This document shows, piece by piece, positions 1-6,571 of a DNA stretch of 8,663 nt. Both the position numbers and the translations under genes were made by a program. The stretch spans positions 1-8,663 of the forward strand of contig JBBIUS010000030.1 in assembly GCA_037440105.1 (NCBI GenBank). Reading direction: 5' to 3'. A model generated the notes under the pieces. The model searched no databases. It saw nothing but the letters and a program-made list of their open reading frames with translations, and was not told where the DNA came from. Position 1 is the first letter of the stretch, and every line of letters starts with the position of its first letter. This DNA is from JBBIUS01 sp037440105 (GTDB taxonomy: Bacteria > Patescibacteriota > Patescibacteriia > XYB2-FULL-38-15).

Positions 1-328
1 CGCCGCCGCACTCTGGACACTTTGACGGATCTTCAAGTTTATCCGGCCTATATCTTTTGTGGCATTTTTTACATTCAACTAACGGATCTTTAAAATATTT
101 TACGTGGCCGCTTGCCTCCCAAACTTTGGGATTTAAAATAATATTGCCGTCAATTCCAACCATATCTTCTCTGTCTTGGATAAAATATTTCCACCAAGCC
201 CGCTTGACATTATTTTTTAGTTCCACTCCAAGCGGACCATAGTCCCAGGCGCCAGCCAAACCGCCATAAATTTCTGAACCCGGAAAAATAAAACCGCGCC
301 GTTTGCATAAAGAAACGATTTTACTCAT
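1..328 (-). CDS. glyS: Glycyl-tRNA synthetase, class II homodimer type (N-terminal part, runs off the window)
   Basis: This gene charges tRNA-Gly with glycine in the cytoplasm. Only the first 109 codons are inside the window. The N-terminus carries the family signature LCKRRGFIFPGSEIYGG (residues 7-23) followed by WDYGPLGVELKNN (28-40), which matches the alpha2 bacterial/archaeal-eukaryotic type GlyRS rather than the alpha2beta2 form. Residues 86-107 hold two CxxC pairs (C86/C89 and C104/C107), a zinc-ribbon insertion at the point where Thermus-type enzymes have other sequence. I chose the ATG at 326-328 because it places LCKRRGF close to its usual distance from the start. An in-frame GTG at 365-367 would add 13 residues and cannot be excluded, and neither start has a strong Shine-Dalgarno. 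It lies 156 nt downstream of frr, separated by a repeat. Family assignment is secure; start is less so. Confidence 0.93.
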   Translation of the reverse strand, partial: MSKIVSLCKRRGFIFPGSEIYGGLAGAWDYGPLGVELKNNVKRAWWKYFIQDREDMVGIDGNIILNPKVWEASGHVKYFKDPLVECKKCHKRYRPDKLEDPSKCPECGG

Positions 329-376
329 TAAATCACTGCTACCTAATTGTTTGTTTTGTGATGTCACAAATTTTTT

Positions 377-472
377 GAAATCCCAAATTACAAATCCCAA
401 ATTACAAATAAATTCAAAATTTCAATGACCAAAAAAATTGTTTGGAATTTGGTGATTGGTATTTGGAATTTC
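377..472. repeat. Long imperfect inverted repeat with an internal 14-bp tandem duplication
   Basis: The frr-glyS intergenic space holds two exact tandem copies of AAATCCCAAATTAC (378-391 and 392-405). The opposite arm at 443-472 reads, on the other strand, as related words AAATTCCAAAT, ACCAATC and ACCAAATTCC. The two arms can pair imperfectly across a centre near 430, giving a hairpin of nearly 100 nt. Both arms are built from the same AAATnCCAAAT theme. No reading frame and no terminator-like U-run were seen. I read it as a dispersed intergenic repeat or MITE-like element; the exact ends are uncertain. Confidence 0.6.
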
Positions 473-484
473 CGCCGAGGGCGG
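472..484. repeat. Short GC-rich hairpin abutting the frr stop codon
   Basis: CCGCC (472-476) and GGCGG (480-484) form a perfect 5-bp stem with a GAG/CTC triloop, directly next to the frr stop codon (485-487). It is strikingly GC-rich in AT-rich surroundings. On the minus strand it is followed by AAATTCC rather than a T-run, so it is not a canonical intrinsic terminator. It may be the outer end of the neighbouring inverted repeat. Confidence 0.35.
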
Positions 485-1039
485 CTATATCGTCATTATC
501 TCTTTTTCTTTTTGTTCCCCGATTTCTTTGATTTTAAAATTGAATTCTTCAACCAACTCATCTAATTTTTCTTGCAGTCTGTAGCGGTCATCTTCTGTGA
601 TTTGTTTTTCTCGTTCGGCTTCTAGTATTTCGCTACGCGTTTTATCTCTAATGCCGCGCAAACTAATGCGGCTCTTCTCCAATTTTTGTTGGAGTACCTT
701 TATAAGTTCTTTTCTTGATTCCTCAGTTAAAGGAGAAATGACCAAGCGTATTCGCCCCCCTTCAATAACTGGACTAATGCCAATATTTGCCAAATGGATT
801 GCCTTTTCCATTTCTTTCAAAATACCTTTGTCCCACGGTTCAATAAGAATAGTTTTAGGGTCTGGCACACTAATACCGCCTAAACCTTTGATCGGTGTCT
901 TTACTCCATAGGCCTCAACTAAAATATTTTCTACCAAGGCTGGAGTAGCTCGACCAGTTCGCAGAGCTGAAAGCTCGTTTTTTAAATATTCAACTACTTT
1001 ATCAAATTCTGGTTTGTATTTTTCGATAAGATTTATCAT
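485..1039 (-). CDS. frr: Ribosome recycling factor
   Basis: With EF-G, this protein splits the post-termination ribosome so that its subunits, mRNA and deacylated tRNA are released. The product is 184 residues, the normal length for the family (E. coli about 185). Recognisable blocks are LRTGRA (26-31) and VEAYG (41-45) leading to domain II, IEPWDK (66-71), LTEESRKEL (104-112) and the arginine-containing stretch SLRGIRDK (126-133) in the long helical domain I. The C-terminal third is charged and helical, as expected for the three-helix bundle. An AGGG at 1046-1049 gives a modest Shine-Dalgarno six bases before the ATG. In many bacteria frr follows pyrH; here it follows a lipoprotein gene and precedes glyS. 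Nothing appears truncated. Confidence 0.97.
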   Translation of the reverse strand: MINLIEKYKPEFDKVVEYLKNELSALRTGRATPALVENILVEAYGVKTPIKGLGGISVPDPKTILIEPWDKGILKEMEKAIHLANIGISPVIEGGRIRLVISPLTEESRKELIKVLQQKLEKSRISLRGIRDKTRSEILEAEREKQITEDDRYRLQEKLDELVEEFNFKIKEIGEQKEKEIMTI

Positions 1040-1076
1040 ACACTGCCCTGATTTACGCGGACTTATGACAATTTTA

Positions 1077-1112
1077 CACAGATAATCTTAAGAAAAGCCT
1101 GTGATATCTGTG
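1077..1112. repeat. Intergenic inverted repeat CACAGATA / TATCTGTG upstream of frr
   Basis: CACAGATA at 1077-1084 is perfectly complementary to TATCTGTG at 1105-1112 across a 20-nt loop. The same 108-nt gap also contains GATTTACGCGGA (1050-1061). Words of this kind (ACACAGAT, CGCGGA) look to me like dispersed intergenic repeats of uncultured bacteria, but that is an impression. An 8-bp pair at this spacing can arise by chance, and there is no U-run to make it a terminator. Confidence 0.3.
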
Positions 1113-1147
1113 CTAACCGTCAAAAATCCATGTTTAATTTATTTTAG

Positions 1148-2200
1148 TTACTTTTTAAACTTTGTTGTCCCCAAATAAACAGTATTAGGATTCTTAAAAT
1201 CAACTAAAAGGTATGTCGCAGCTCTTGTTGTTGGCAATCTTCTCGTTGTCCACTTCTCGCCACCATTAACTGATTTATAAAGTGTTGAAGAAGTTCCGTA
1301 ATAAATTTCATTCCCATTCTGAGGATTTAAGGCTAATGAAAGGATATCAACCGACCCAGGTGGAGTTAAAAGATTAATTGGCTGCCAAGTTTTGCCGCCG
1401 TCTCTTGTTTTTAAAAGCCCATATTTTGAAGCCAAAATCAAAGTGTCTTTTTGACTTGTATCAACTACTAAATTTTTAAATTCAAAAGCCCCGCCGTATT
1501 GATGTAGATCCTCATTTAAGTTTCCCCAATTTATTCCGCTGTCAGTGCTCTTCCAAATTCCTTGATTTAAAGTAGCAACATAAATAACCCGGCTATCTTC
1601 AGGAGCAAACAAAATTTTAGTTATTTTATTCTCAAAGCGTTTTATCGCTGTCCAACTTCCTCCGGCGTCATTACTTTTCAAAAATTCCCCGCCACTCAAA
1701 CCAGCGTAAACTATCGAAGGATTGTAAAAATCAACTACAACACTAGTTATAACTTGATCAGGCCTTGTATCAACATAAATATTTTGCCAACTTCTTAAAC
1801 AATCAGTGGTTTTGAAAATTTTATTGCCAGCTGCGACATAAACATTGCATTTATCTTTTGAGTCAAGAGCGATCGCATTAATCAAGCCGCTGGAAAACGC
1901 ACTTACCTGAAACCACGATTCAGCTCCGTCCAAAGTATAAAAAAGTCCATTCTCTGCTGTCCCTAAATAAATTGTTCGCGGATCCTGAGGGTCAAAAACC
2001 ATAACGGAAACATTAACATTGGCAATTGAACTTGGTCTTACAGCAGCCAACGCTACCTTCTGCTGCCAAGACTCTGCTTTGTCAGTGGATTTAAAAACCC
2101 CACCATCCAATGCTTGGCTCCCGCCGCCAAATTGGATGCAACCTGCCCCAGTTAAAAATAAACTAGCCAGCAGAAAAATAATAAAATAAAACTTTTTCAT
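1148..2200 (-). CDS. Predicted lipoprotein with seven Asp-box (BNR/Ycf48-like) repeats
   Basis: The product has 350 residues. It starts with MKK, a hydrophobic stretch and Cys21 in LTGAGC, a lipobox-like site, so it is probably a lipid-anchored extracytoplasmic protein; the -3 position is Gly, less usual than Leu. The rest carries seven Asp-box-like motifs of the form S/T-x-D/N-x-x-x-x-W, at residues 38-45, 89-96, 131-138, 176-183, 218-225, 265-272 and 310-317, spaced 42-51 residues. Between them recur strands such as TIYLGT, VYVAAG, IVYAGL, VIYVAT and VYLGT. This is the pattern of a seven-bladed beta-propeller related to BNR, sortilin/Vps10 and Ycf48 proteins. No sialidase active-site residues can be claimed, so the function is unknown; a binding or assembly role is a guess. 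Its neighbours, holB and frr, give no functional clue. No clear Shine-Dalgarno precedes the ATG. Confidence 0.85.
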   Translation of the reverse strand: MKKFYFIIFLLASLFLTGAGCIQFGGGSQALDGGVFKSTDKAESWQQKVALAAVRPSSIANVNVSVMVFDPQDPRTIYLGTAENGLFYTLDGAESWFQVSAFSSGLINAIALDSKDKCNVYVAAGNKIFKTTDCLRSWQNIYVDTRPDQVITSVVVDFYNPSIVYAGLSGGEFLKSNDAGGSWTAIKRFENKITKILFAPEDSRVIYVATLNQGIWKSTDSGINWGNLNEDLHQYGGAFEFKNLVVDTSQKDTLILASKYGLLKTRDGGKTWQPINLLTPPGSVDILSLALNPQNGNEIYYGTSSTLYKSVNGGEKWTTRRLPTTRAATYLLVDFKNPNTVYLGTTKFKK

Positions 2201-2219
2201 AATTCATCTGCACGGATAC

Positions 2220-2324
2220 TCCGCATAAATTATTTGCCTCTTTTTGAATAAACATCACAAGCGCCGCTTGTAAATTCTCGAGTATGCTTTATAAAAAATT
2301 GACTTTTAAAAAATTTTATGCGGA
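2220..2324. repeat. Nested inverted repeats in the holB-lipoprotein gap
   Basis: TCCGCATAAA (2220-2229) is the exact complement of TTTATGCGGA (2315-2324), about 85 bp apart. Near their midpoint sits a 15-bp palindrome, ACAAGCG-C-CGCTTGT (2257-2271). The gap is only 133 bp, so this occupies most of it. The inner palindrome could be an operator for the lipoprotein gene, since TTGTGA, a -35-like word, overlaps its edge on the minus strand, but no convincing -10 follows. Each pair alone is near chance expectation; only the nesting is suggestive. Confidence 0.3.
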
Positions 2325-2333
2325 ATTTACATG

Positions 2334-3335
2334 CTAAAAATTTAAAATTAAATTCTCTATAACTAATTTAAAATTAATATTAAGAGCAATATATTCTTGG
2401 GATTTTTTAATTTCTTCCATTAATTTTAAAATTCTCGCCGTATCAAATTTTGGCAAAATCGCTTTGAACCTCTCTTTAAAAATATTATGAATAATTAAAC
2501 CTTCGCAGTTATTTTTCATTAAAAGCATATCTCTCAAAACAGTGGTCCAAACATTAAAAATATCCTTCCACAAAGTCCCGCCTTTTCCTGATAGTTTTGT
2601 TGCAAAAAGATCAATGATCTTACATTTTTTCACAAAACTTGAAGAATCAACAAGGTCAAAAAAAACATCGACTTTTTCTTGATAGTCTCTTAGAAAAGGC
2701 GAAAAATTATTTTCTAAATTTTGTAAAAGTTCAAAAATAATTCCTGGACGGCCGAAAACAAGATGAGTAAAATTTTTTGCTATATTTCTTTCTAATTTTC
2801 TTTGAGAAATTAAATAATTATAAATTTCCTCTTGCGGAATCAACGAAAATTTTAAAACCTGGCAACGGGACAAAATAGTCGACGGCAGCGAATGGGCCTT
2901 TTCAGAAATTAAAATAATCACGGTCTTGTCTTTCGGCTCTTCAAGAGTCTTAAGAAGACTATCACAGGCTTCTCGGCTTAAAGTTTCCGCCTCCTCAATT
3001 ATAGCGACCTTGTAAGAATTTAGGAAGGAACTTAAAGAAAGTTTTCGCTCCAGCTCGCGAATTTGTTTGATATTGATATTTCTTTGAAGTTCATCATTTT
3101 TTTCGTTTCTTTCCCTTCTTACCCAATAAATATCAGAATGAATGCTAAGAAAACTAATATCTCGGCCGAGCAGAAAACTAATGAATTTTAAAGCAACAGT
3201 TGTTTTCCCTAAATGCGACGGGCCGCAAAATAAATAAGCGTGGGCTATTTTATTATTTAAAATATTCGATTCCAGAAAATGAATAATATTTTTATGCCCG
3301 AGAATGCCCCAATTAAATTTTATTTTTTCTTCCAT
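2334..3335 (-). CDS. holB: DNA polymerase III delta' subunit (clamp loader AAA+ protein)
   Basis: This is a clamp-loader subunit that, with DnaX and HolA, loads the beta sliding clamp at primed DNA. The product is 333 residues. Domain I contains a Walker A motif GPSHLGKT (38-45), the Walker-B-like strand KVAIIEEAE (109-117), the conserved LLKTLEEP (127-134) and the SRC motif LSRC (155-158). The N-terminal ILGHKNI and AHAYLF segments also fit the family. The SRC motif and the lack of a long C-terminal extension favour delta' over DnaX. Unlike many relatives there is no four-cysteine zinc module between Walker A and B: no Cys occurs from 46 to 108. The C-terminal third (about 215-333) is helical and ends in the collar-like segment containing WTTVLRDMLLMK (263-274). 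The ATG has no Shine-Dalgarno, and a promoter -10 lies only 10 nt upstream. Confidence 0.88.
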   Translation of the reverse strand: MEEKIKFNWGILGHKNIIHFLESNILNNKIAHAYLFCGPSHLGKTTVALKFISFLLGRDISFLSIHSDIYWVRRERNEKNDELQRNINIKQIRELERKLSLSSFLNSYKVAIIEEAETLSREACDSLLKTLEEPKDKTVIILISEKAHSLPSTILSRCQVLKFSLIPQEEIYNYLISQRKLERNIAKNFTHLVFGRPGIIFELLQNLENNFSPFLRDYQEKVDVFFDLVDSSSFVKKCKIIDLFATKLSGKGGTLWKDIFNVWTTVLRDMLLMKNNCEGLIIHNIFKERFKAILPKFDTARILKLMEEIKKSQEYIALNINFKLVIENLILNF

Positions 3336-3345
3336 ATTTTATTAA

Positions 3346-3374
3346 AATATAGCATAAAATTACAAACAAAGCAA
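3346..3374 (-). promoter_or_regulatory. Predicted sigma70-type promoter of holB
   Basis: On the minus strand TTGCTT (3369-3374), a 17-bp spacer and TATATT (3346-3351) form a plausible promoter, with TGC just before the -10 giving an extended -10 (TGnTATATT). The -10 matches consensus at five of six positions. Only 10 nt separate it from the holB ATG, which predicts a transcript starting about 2-4 nt before the start codon. It lies downstream of the thrS terminator, consistent with a new transcription unit. Confidence 0.55.
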
Positions 3375-3424
3375 AATAATGTGAGCTGGAGATAACATTT
3401 ATTACTGCCAGATTGTTGTACCCT

Positions 3425-3473
3425 TACAATAAATAATAACAGAGCAAGCTCTTTTAGAACTTGCTCTGTTATT
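3425..3473 (-). terminator. Intrinsic terminator after thrS
   Basis: A perfect 14-bp stem (AATAACAGAGCAAG at 3435-3448 against CTTGCTCTGTTATT at 3460-3473) with an 11-nt loop begins six bases after the thrS stop codon. On the minus strand it is followed by an AT-rich tract with several T residues rather than a pure U-run. It is placed exactly where a thrS terminator would be; the weak tract lowers certainty about its efficiency. Confidence 0.75.
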
Positions 3474-3479
3474 TACATT

Positions 3480-5267
3480 TTATTTCTTTCTTCTAATTTT
3501 TTCTTTTACTTCCTCAATAAATTTCTTGATACTCATTGCAGCAATTTTCTTTTTACCGCGAATGCGGACATTCAAAGTTTTTCCCCTTGCTTCTTTATCT
3601 CCGATTACTAATGTATATGGAATCTTTTGTTTTTCTGACTTTCTAATTTTATAGCCGACTGTTTCATTTAAATCGTCAACATGAACACGGAACCCTTCGG
3701 CTTTAAAAAGTTTAGCAAGTTTTTGTGATGATTTTATATGGCGCTTACCCACAGGAATAAGTCGAACTTGTTCGGGTGAAAGCCAGACAGGAAAAGCGCC
3801 AGCATAGTGCTCAATTAAAAACCCTATCAATCGCTCATGGGTGCTAAGTGGGGCGCGATGGATACAGATTGGGATTTTTTCTTTGCCGTCTGCATCTTTG
3901 TAAGTTAAACCAAATCTTTGGGGCACAGCAAAATCAACTTGATTTGTTGCCAAAGTAAATTCACGACCAATCGCACTCCAAATTTGAACATCTATTTTTG
4001 GTCCATAAAAAGCCGCCTCATCGGGCATTTCAACAAACGGTATTTTCCCCGCTTTCATTACTTCGCGCACCATATTTTCAGTTTTTTGCCACAATTTTTC
4101 ATTATCTATGTATTTTTTACCCAAACCTTCTTTACTATGCAAAGAAAGCCTCATCTCATATTTTTTAATATCAAAAATTTTAAAATATTTAAGATACAAT
4201 TTTATTACATTCATAAACTCATCGGCAAACTGTTCTTCAGTGCAATAAATATGGGCGTCATTCATTTGTAATGACCTTACTCGCATTAAACCAAAGAGTT
4301 CACCGCTTTTTTCGTAACGATAACAAGTTCCATATTCAGCTAACCGCAAGGGCAAATCTCTATAACTCCTTGGTTCAGACGCATAAATTTGATGGTGATG
4401 CGGGCAATTCATGGCTTTAAGATAATAAGTTGTTTTTTGTCCCCCATCTTCAACCATAATCATCGGCGGAAACATACTTTCCTTGTAGTAAGGCAAATGA
4501 CCTGAAGTCAAATACATTTCTTCTTTCGCCACATGAGGTGTTCGAACTCTAATGTAACCAGCCTCAGCTTCGGCCTCTTTTGCTAATTTTTCAATCTCTT
4601 CAATAATTATTGCCCCGTTTGGTAACCAAAGCGGCAATCCTGGTCCAACCAAATCGCTAAAAGTAAAAATTTTTAACTCTTTACCAAGTTTACGATGGTC
4701 TCTCTTTTCCGCCTCTTCTTTAATCTTTAAATATTCATCAAGTTCTTTTTGAGTCTTGAAAGCCAAACCGTAAATCCTCTGGAGCATAGGTCGTTTTTCG
4801 TCCCCCCGCCAATAAGCGCCGGCAAGCGATGTTAATTTAAAGGCGCCTATTTCTTTTGTGCTTGCAACATGCGGACCACGACAGAGGTCAATAAATTTCC
4901 CTGTTTTATAAATTGAAACTTTTTCGCCAAGTGTTTCCATTTTCCCCTCCTCGCTAACTCTCCCCTCACGCAAAAGTTCTACTTTATAAGTTTGCCCTAA
5001 TTTTTCAAAAAGGCTTATTGCTTCATTGCGCGACATTTCCTGCCTTTCAAATTTAATATTTTTTTCTATGATTTCTCGCATCTTTGCTTCAATTTTTGAC
5101 AGATCTTCTGGCGCCAACTGGCGAGGCAAATCAAAATCGTAATAAAAGCCGTTTTCGATTACCGGTCCAATGCCAAATTTAGCATTAGGAAACAATTCTA
5201 ATACAGCTGCAGCTAAAACATGGGCAGCTGAATGGCGCATTGTTTCTAATTGAGGTGTCTGATTCAT
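3480..5267 (-). CDS. thrS: Threonyl-tRNA synthetase lacking the N-terminal TGS domain
   Basis: This enzyme charges tRNA-Thr and edits mischarged Ser-tRNA. From the ATG at 5265-5267 it has 595 residues, against about 640 in the usual bacterial enzyme, because it begins at the editing domain. That domain keeps HSAAH (12-16) and CRGPH (129-133), the metal-site-like editing residues. The class II core has motif 2 around YRYEKSG (316-322), the catalytic zinc ligands Cys288 (in MNCPHH), His339 (in NDAH) and His470 (in CIHRAP), and motif 3 with Arg479 (in THER). The anticodon-binding domain begins near residue 495. An in-frame GTG at 5340-5342 would add 25 residues that do not resemble TGS; I prefer the ATG, although no good SD precedes it. 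An in-frame stop at 5370-5372 rules out a longer protein. A hairpin terminator follows. Confidence 0.95.
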   Translation of the reverse strand: MNQTPQLETMRHSAAHVLAAAVLELFPNAKFGIGPVIENGFYYDFDLPRQLAPEDLSKIEAKMREIIEKNIKFERQEMSRNEAISLFEKLGQTYKVELLREGRVSEEGKMETLGEKVSIYKTGKFIDLCRGPHVASTKEIGAFKLTSLAGAYWRGDEKRPMLQRIYGLAFKTQKELDEYLKIKEEAEKRDHRKLGKELKIFTFSDLVGPGLPLWLPNGAIIIEEIEKLAKEAEAEAGYIRVRTPHVAKEEMYLTSGHLPYYKESMFPPMIMVEDGGQKTTYYLKAMNCPHHHQIYASEPRSYRDLPLRLAEYGTCYRYEKSGELFGLMRVRSLQMNDAHIYCTEEQFADEFMNVIKLYLKYFKIFDIKKYEMRLSLHSKEGLGKKYIDNEKLWQKTENMVREVMKAGKIPFVEMPDEAAFYGPKIDVQIWSAIGREFTLATNQVDFAVPQRFGLTYKDADGKEKIPICIHRAPLSTHERLIGFLIEHYAGAFPVWLSPEQVRLIPVGKRHIKSSQKLAKLFKAEGFRVHVDDLNETVGYKIRKSEKQKIPYTLVIGDKEARGKTLNVRIRGKKKIAAMSIKKFIEEVKEKIRRKK

Positions 5268-5393
5268 ATGCAGAAAATTATTTCCAATTTTTAAACTTTC
5301 AGATTCCACTAATGGGCTCGCTATGCGCGCCCCACTAATCACACGAAAATCAGTAGTGCTCGCAGAGTTTTAGCCCATTCGCGTTATCCTAGT
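5268..5393 (-). other. thrS leader / gap with short repeats
   Basis: If thrS starts at 5267, 126 nt separate it from the upstream stop codon. This stretch has a locally GC-rich core. AATGGGCT (5311-5318) can pair with AGCCCATT (5372-5379), CCACTAAT occurs twice (5306-5313 and 5332-5339), and either copy could pair with TAGTG at 5354-5358. No T-box signature was seen. The structures may be regulatory or incidental. Confidence 0.3.
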
Positions 5394-6569
5394 TCATTTT
5401 TTAATTATTATTTCAATGTGCTCTTTCAATTTGGGAATTTTTCTGACCCAAAAAGGTGAAAGCCTTATTTCAACATTTTGAATCTCGGGAAAAGCGAGCA
5501 GATATTTCATTGCCTCTTCTTTACTTTTCCCGATTAAATTATTCTTATCCAAAATTTTGCTTTCTGCTTTTAAAACGGTTTCGCCGTTTAGCTGAACATT
5601 AATGTTTGCTTCTTTTCCTTTTAAATCATACCTTTCAATCACAAACGAAAGATTATTAAAATCCACGCTAACCAGTTCCTTGCCCTCTGAAACCTGGCTT
5701 TGAAGTTTAGTAAAAGCCAAGCTTTCTAAATCTCTTCGATAAAAAGCAACGCCGACCGCTCTAAATTTTAAAGTGACAATGAACTTATCTTTTATATCGT
5801 CAGGAGAAGCATTACTTTTTCTTTCTAATATTTCAGTAATTAAAACTTTACCTAAAATTTCCCCTGCTGCTTCCATTTCCTTTTTTATCTCTTCAATTAC
5901 TCCTTGTGAAAGATTCTTTGTTAAATCTGCATAAGCCTTGTCTAAATCATTTTGAGTAACTATTTTAACTTCCCTCTCCCCGCCTCTCATTTTTTCGTAA
6001 CTTTCTCCATAAATTTTATCTTGTAGACCAGACCAAAGGCCAGGAATTGTAAAATGTGTTGGGCCAAGATTTGCTGCTTGCCCTGTCGGCGGATCAGCAT
6101 AAACTTCTACCTCAACTTTTCCGCCTGGAGGCACATCAACCCTCTCTTTAGTTCTAAATAAAATTCCTTCAGGAGAAAGAAGACGTGTTGTAGCAACGAG
6201 CGGCTGAACTTTGCTGTAGTTATTAATAATAGTTACTTTCCCGCCAACTTCCTCTTGAATAACCTTTGTCCCGCTTGCTTCATACTCTTTGCTTCCGCTG
6301 ACTACTGTTTCATTTAATCTGCCGGGAATAGTGATTCGGCCAGGGACAACCCCTGCGCCTTCCCCGATTTCTTTTGGCATTAAGTCAGCAATAAAATTAA
6401 CTTCTACTGGCTCGCGAACCGGTGTAATAATAATTTCCGCTTGGCCAAAAGAAAGATAAATGACAAAAAGAACCAAAAAACCGGTCATCACAACAAAACT
6501 AATAGCAATTTTCTTATAAAGATTTACCGGCTGTGGTTTTAAAGTCGGTTTTATTTTCTTAGGATTCAT
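5394..6569 (-). CDS. Single-pass membrane protein, baseplate-J-like family of Patescibacteria (function unknown)
   Basis: The product has 391 residues: a short basic cytoplasmic N-terminus (1-20), one membrane segment (about 21-41) and a large part predicted outside the membrane. Segments such as VTIINNYS (112-119), LVATTRLLSPEGILFR (124-139) and ANLGPTHFTIPGL (166-178) match my memory of a protein common in candidate-phyla genomes and often labelled baseplate J/gp47-like. The middle (about 205-235) is helical. The C-terminus has GKSKEEAMKYL (347-357) and LSPFWVRKIP (370-379). That phage-derived name is a domain label; nothing here shows a contractile apparatus. It follows the TSP3/PKD gene after 49 nt and has an excellent Shine-Dalgarno, so the two are probably co-transcribed. 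The stop is TGA, followed by the thrS leader. Structure prediction is confident; function is not. Confidence 0.7.
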   Translation of the reverse strand: MNPKKIKPTLKPQPVNLYKKIAISFVVMTGFLVLFVIYLSFGQAEIIITPVREPVEVNFIADLMPKEIGEGAGVVPGRITIPGRLNETVVSGSKEYEASGTKVIQEEVGGKVTIINNYSKVQPLVATTRLLSPEGILFRTKERVDVPPGGKVEVEVYADPPTGQAANLGPTHFTIPGLWSGLQDKIYGESYEKMRGGEREVKIVTQNDLDKAYADLTKNLSQGVIEEIKKEMEAAGEILGKVLITEILERKSNASPDDIKDKFIVTLKFRAVGVAFYRRDLESLAFTKLQSQVSEGKELVSVDFNNLSFVIERYDLKGKEANINVQLNGETVLKAESKILDKNNLIGKSKEEAMKYLLAFPEIQNVEIRLSPFWVRKIPKLKEHIEIIIKK

Positions 6570-6571
6570 AG

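Noticed and set aside
57..242. Plus-strand open frame of 61 codons
   Set aside because: It lies entirely opposite the glyS coding region, whose conserved motifs are on the minus strand; it is a shadow frame.
597..911. Plus-strand open frame of 104 codons
   Set aside because: It is antisense to frr, which is full length and well conserved, and it has no domain-like features.
1134..1146. TTAATTTATTTTA shared with the palindrome at 8080-8107
   Set aside because: In AT-rich DNA a rough estimate gives about one such 13-14-mer match by chance in a window this size, so it is not evidence of a shared element.
3918..4271. Plus-strand open frame of 117 codons
   Set aside because: It is antisense to the catalytic core of thrS and its composition reflects reverse-complemented codons.
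5340..5342. GTG start of thrS adding 25 residues
   Set aside because: The added residues do not resemble a TGS domain or other conserved sequence, and the ATG at 5265-5267 sits just before the conserved editing domain; kept only as an alternative.
5394..6569. Contractile tail or phage remnant
   Set aside because: Apart from the baseplate-like name there is no sheath, tube, spike, integrase or phage gene in the window, and the protein has a membrane anchor.
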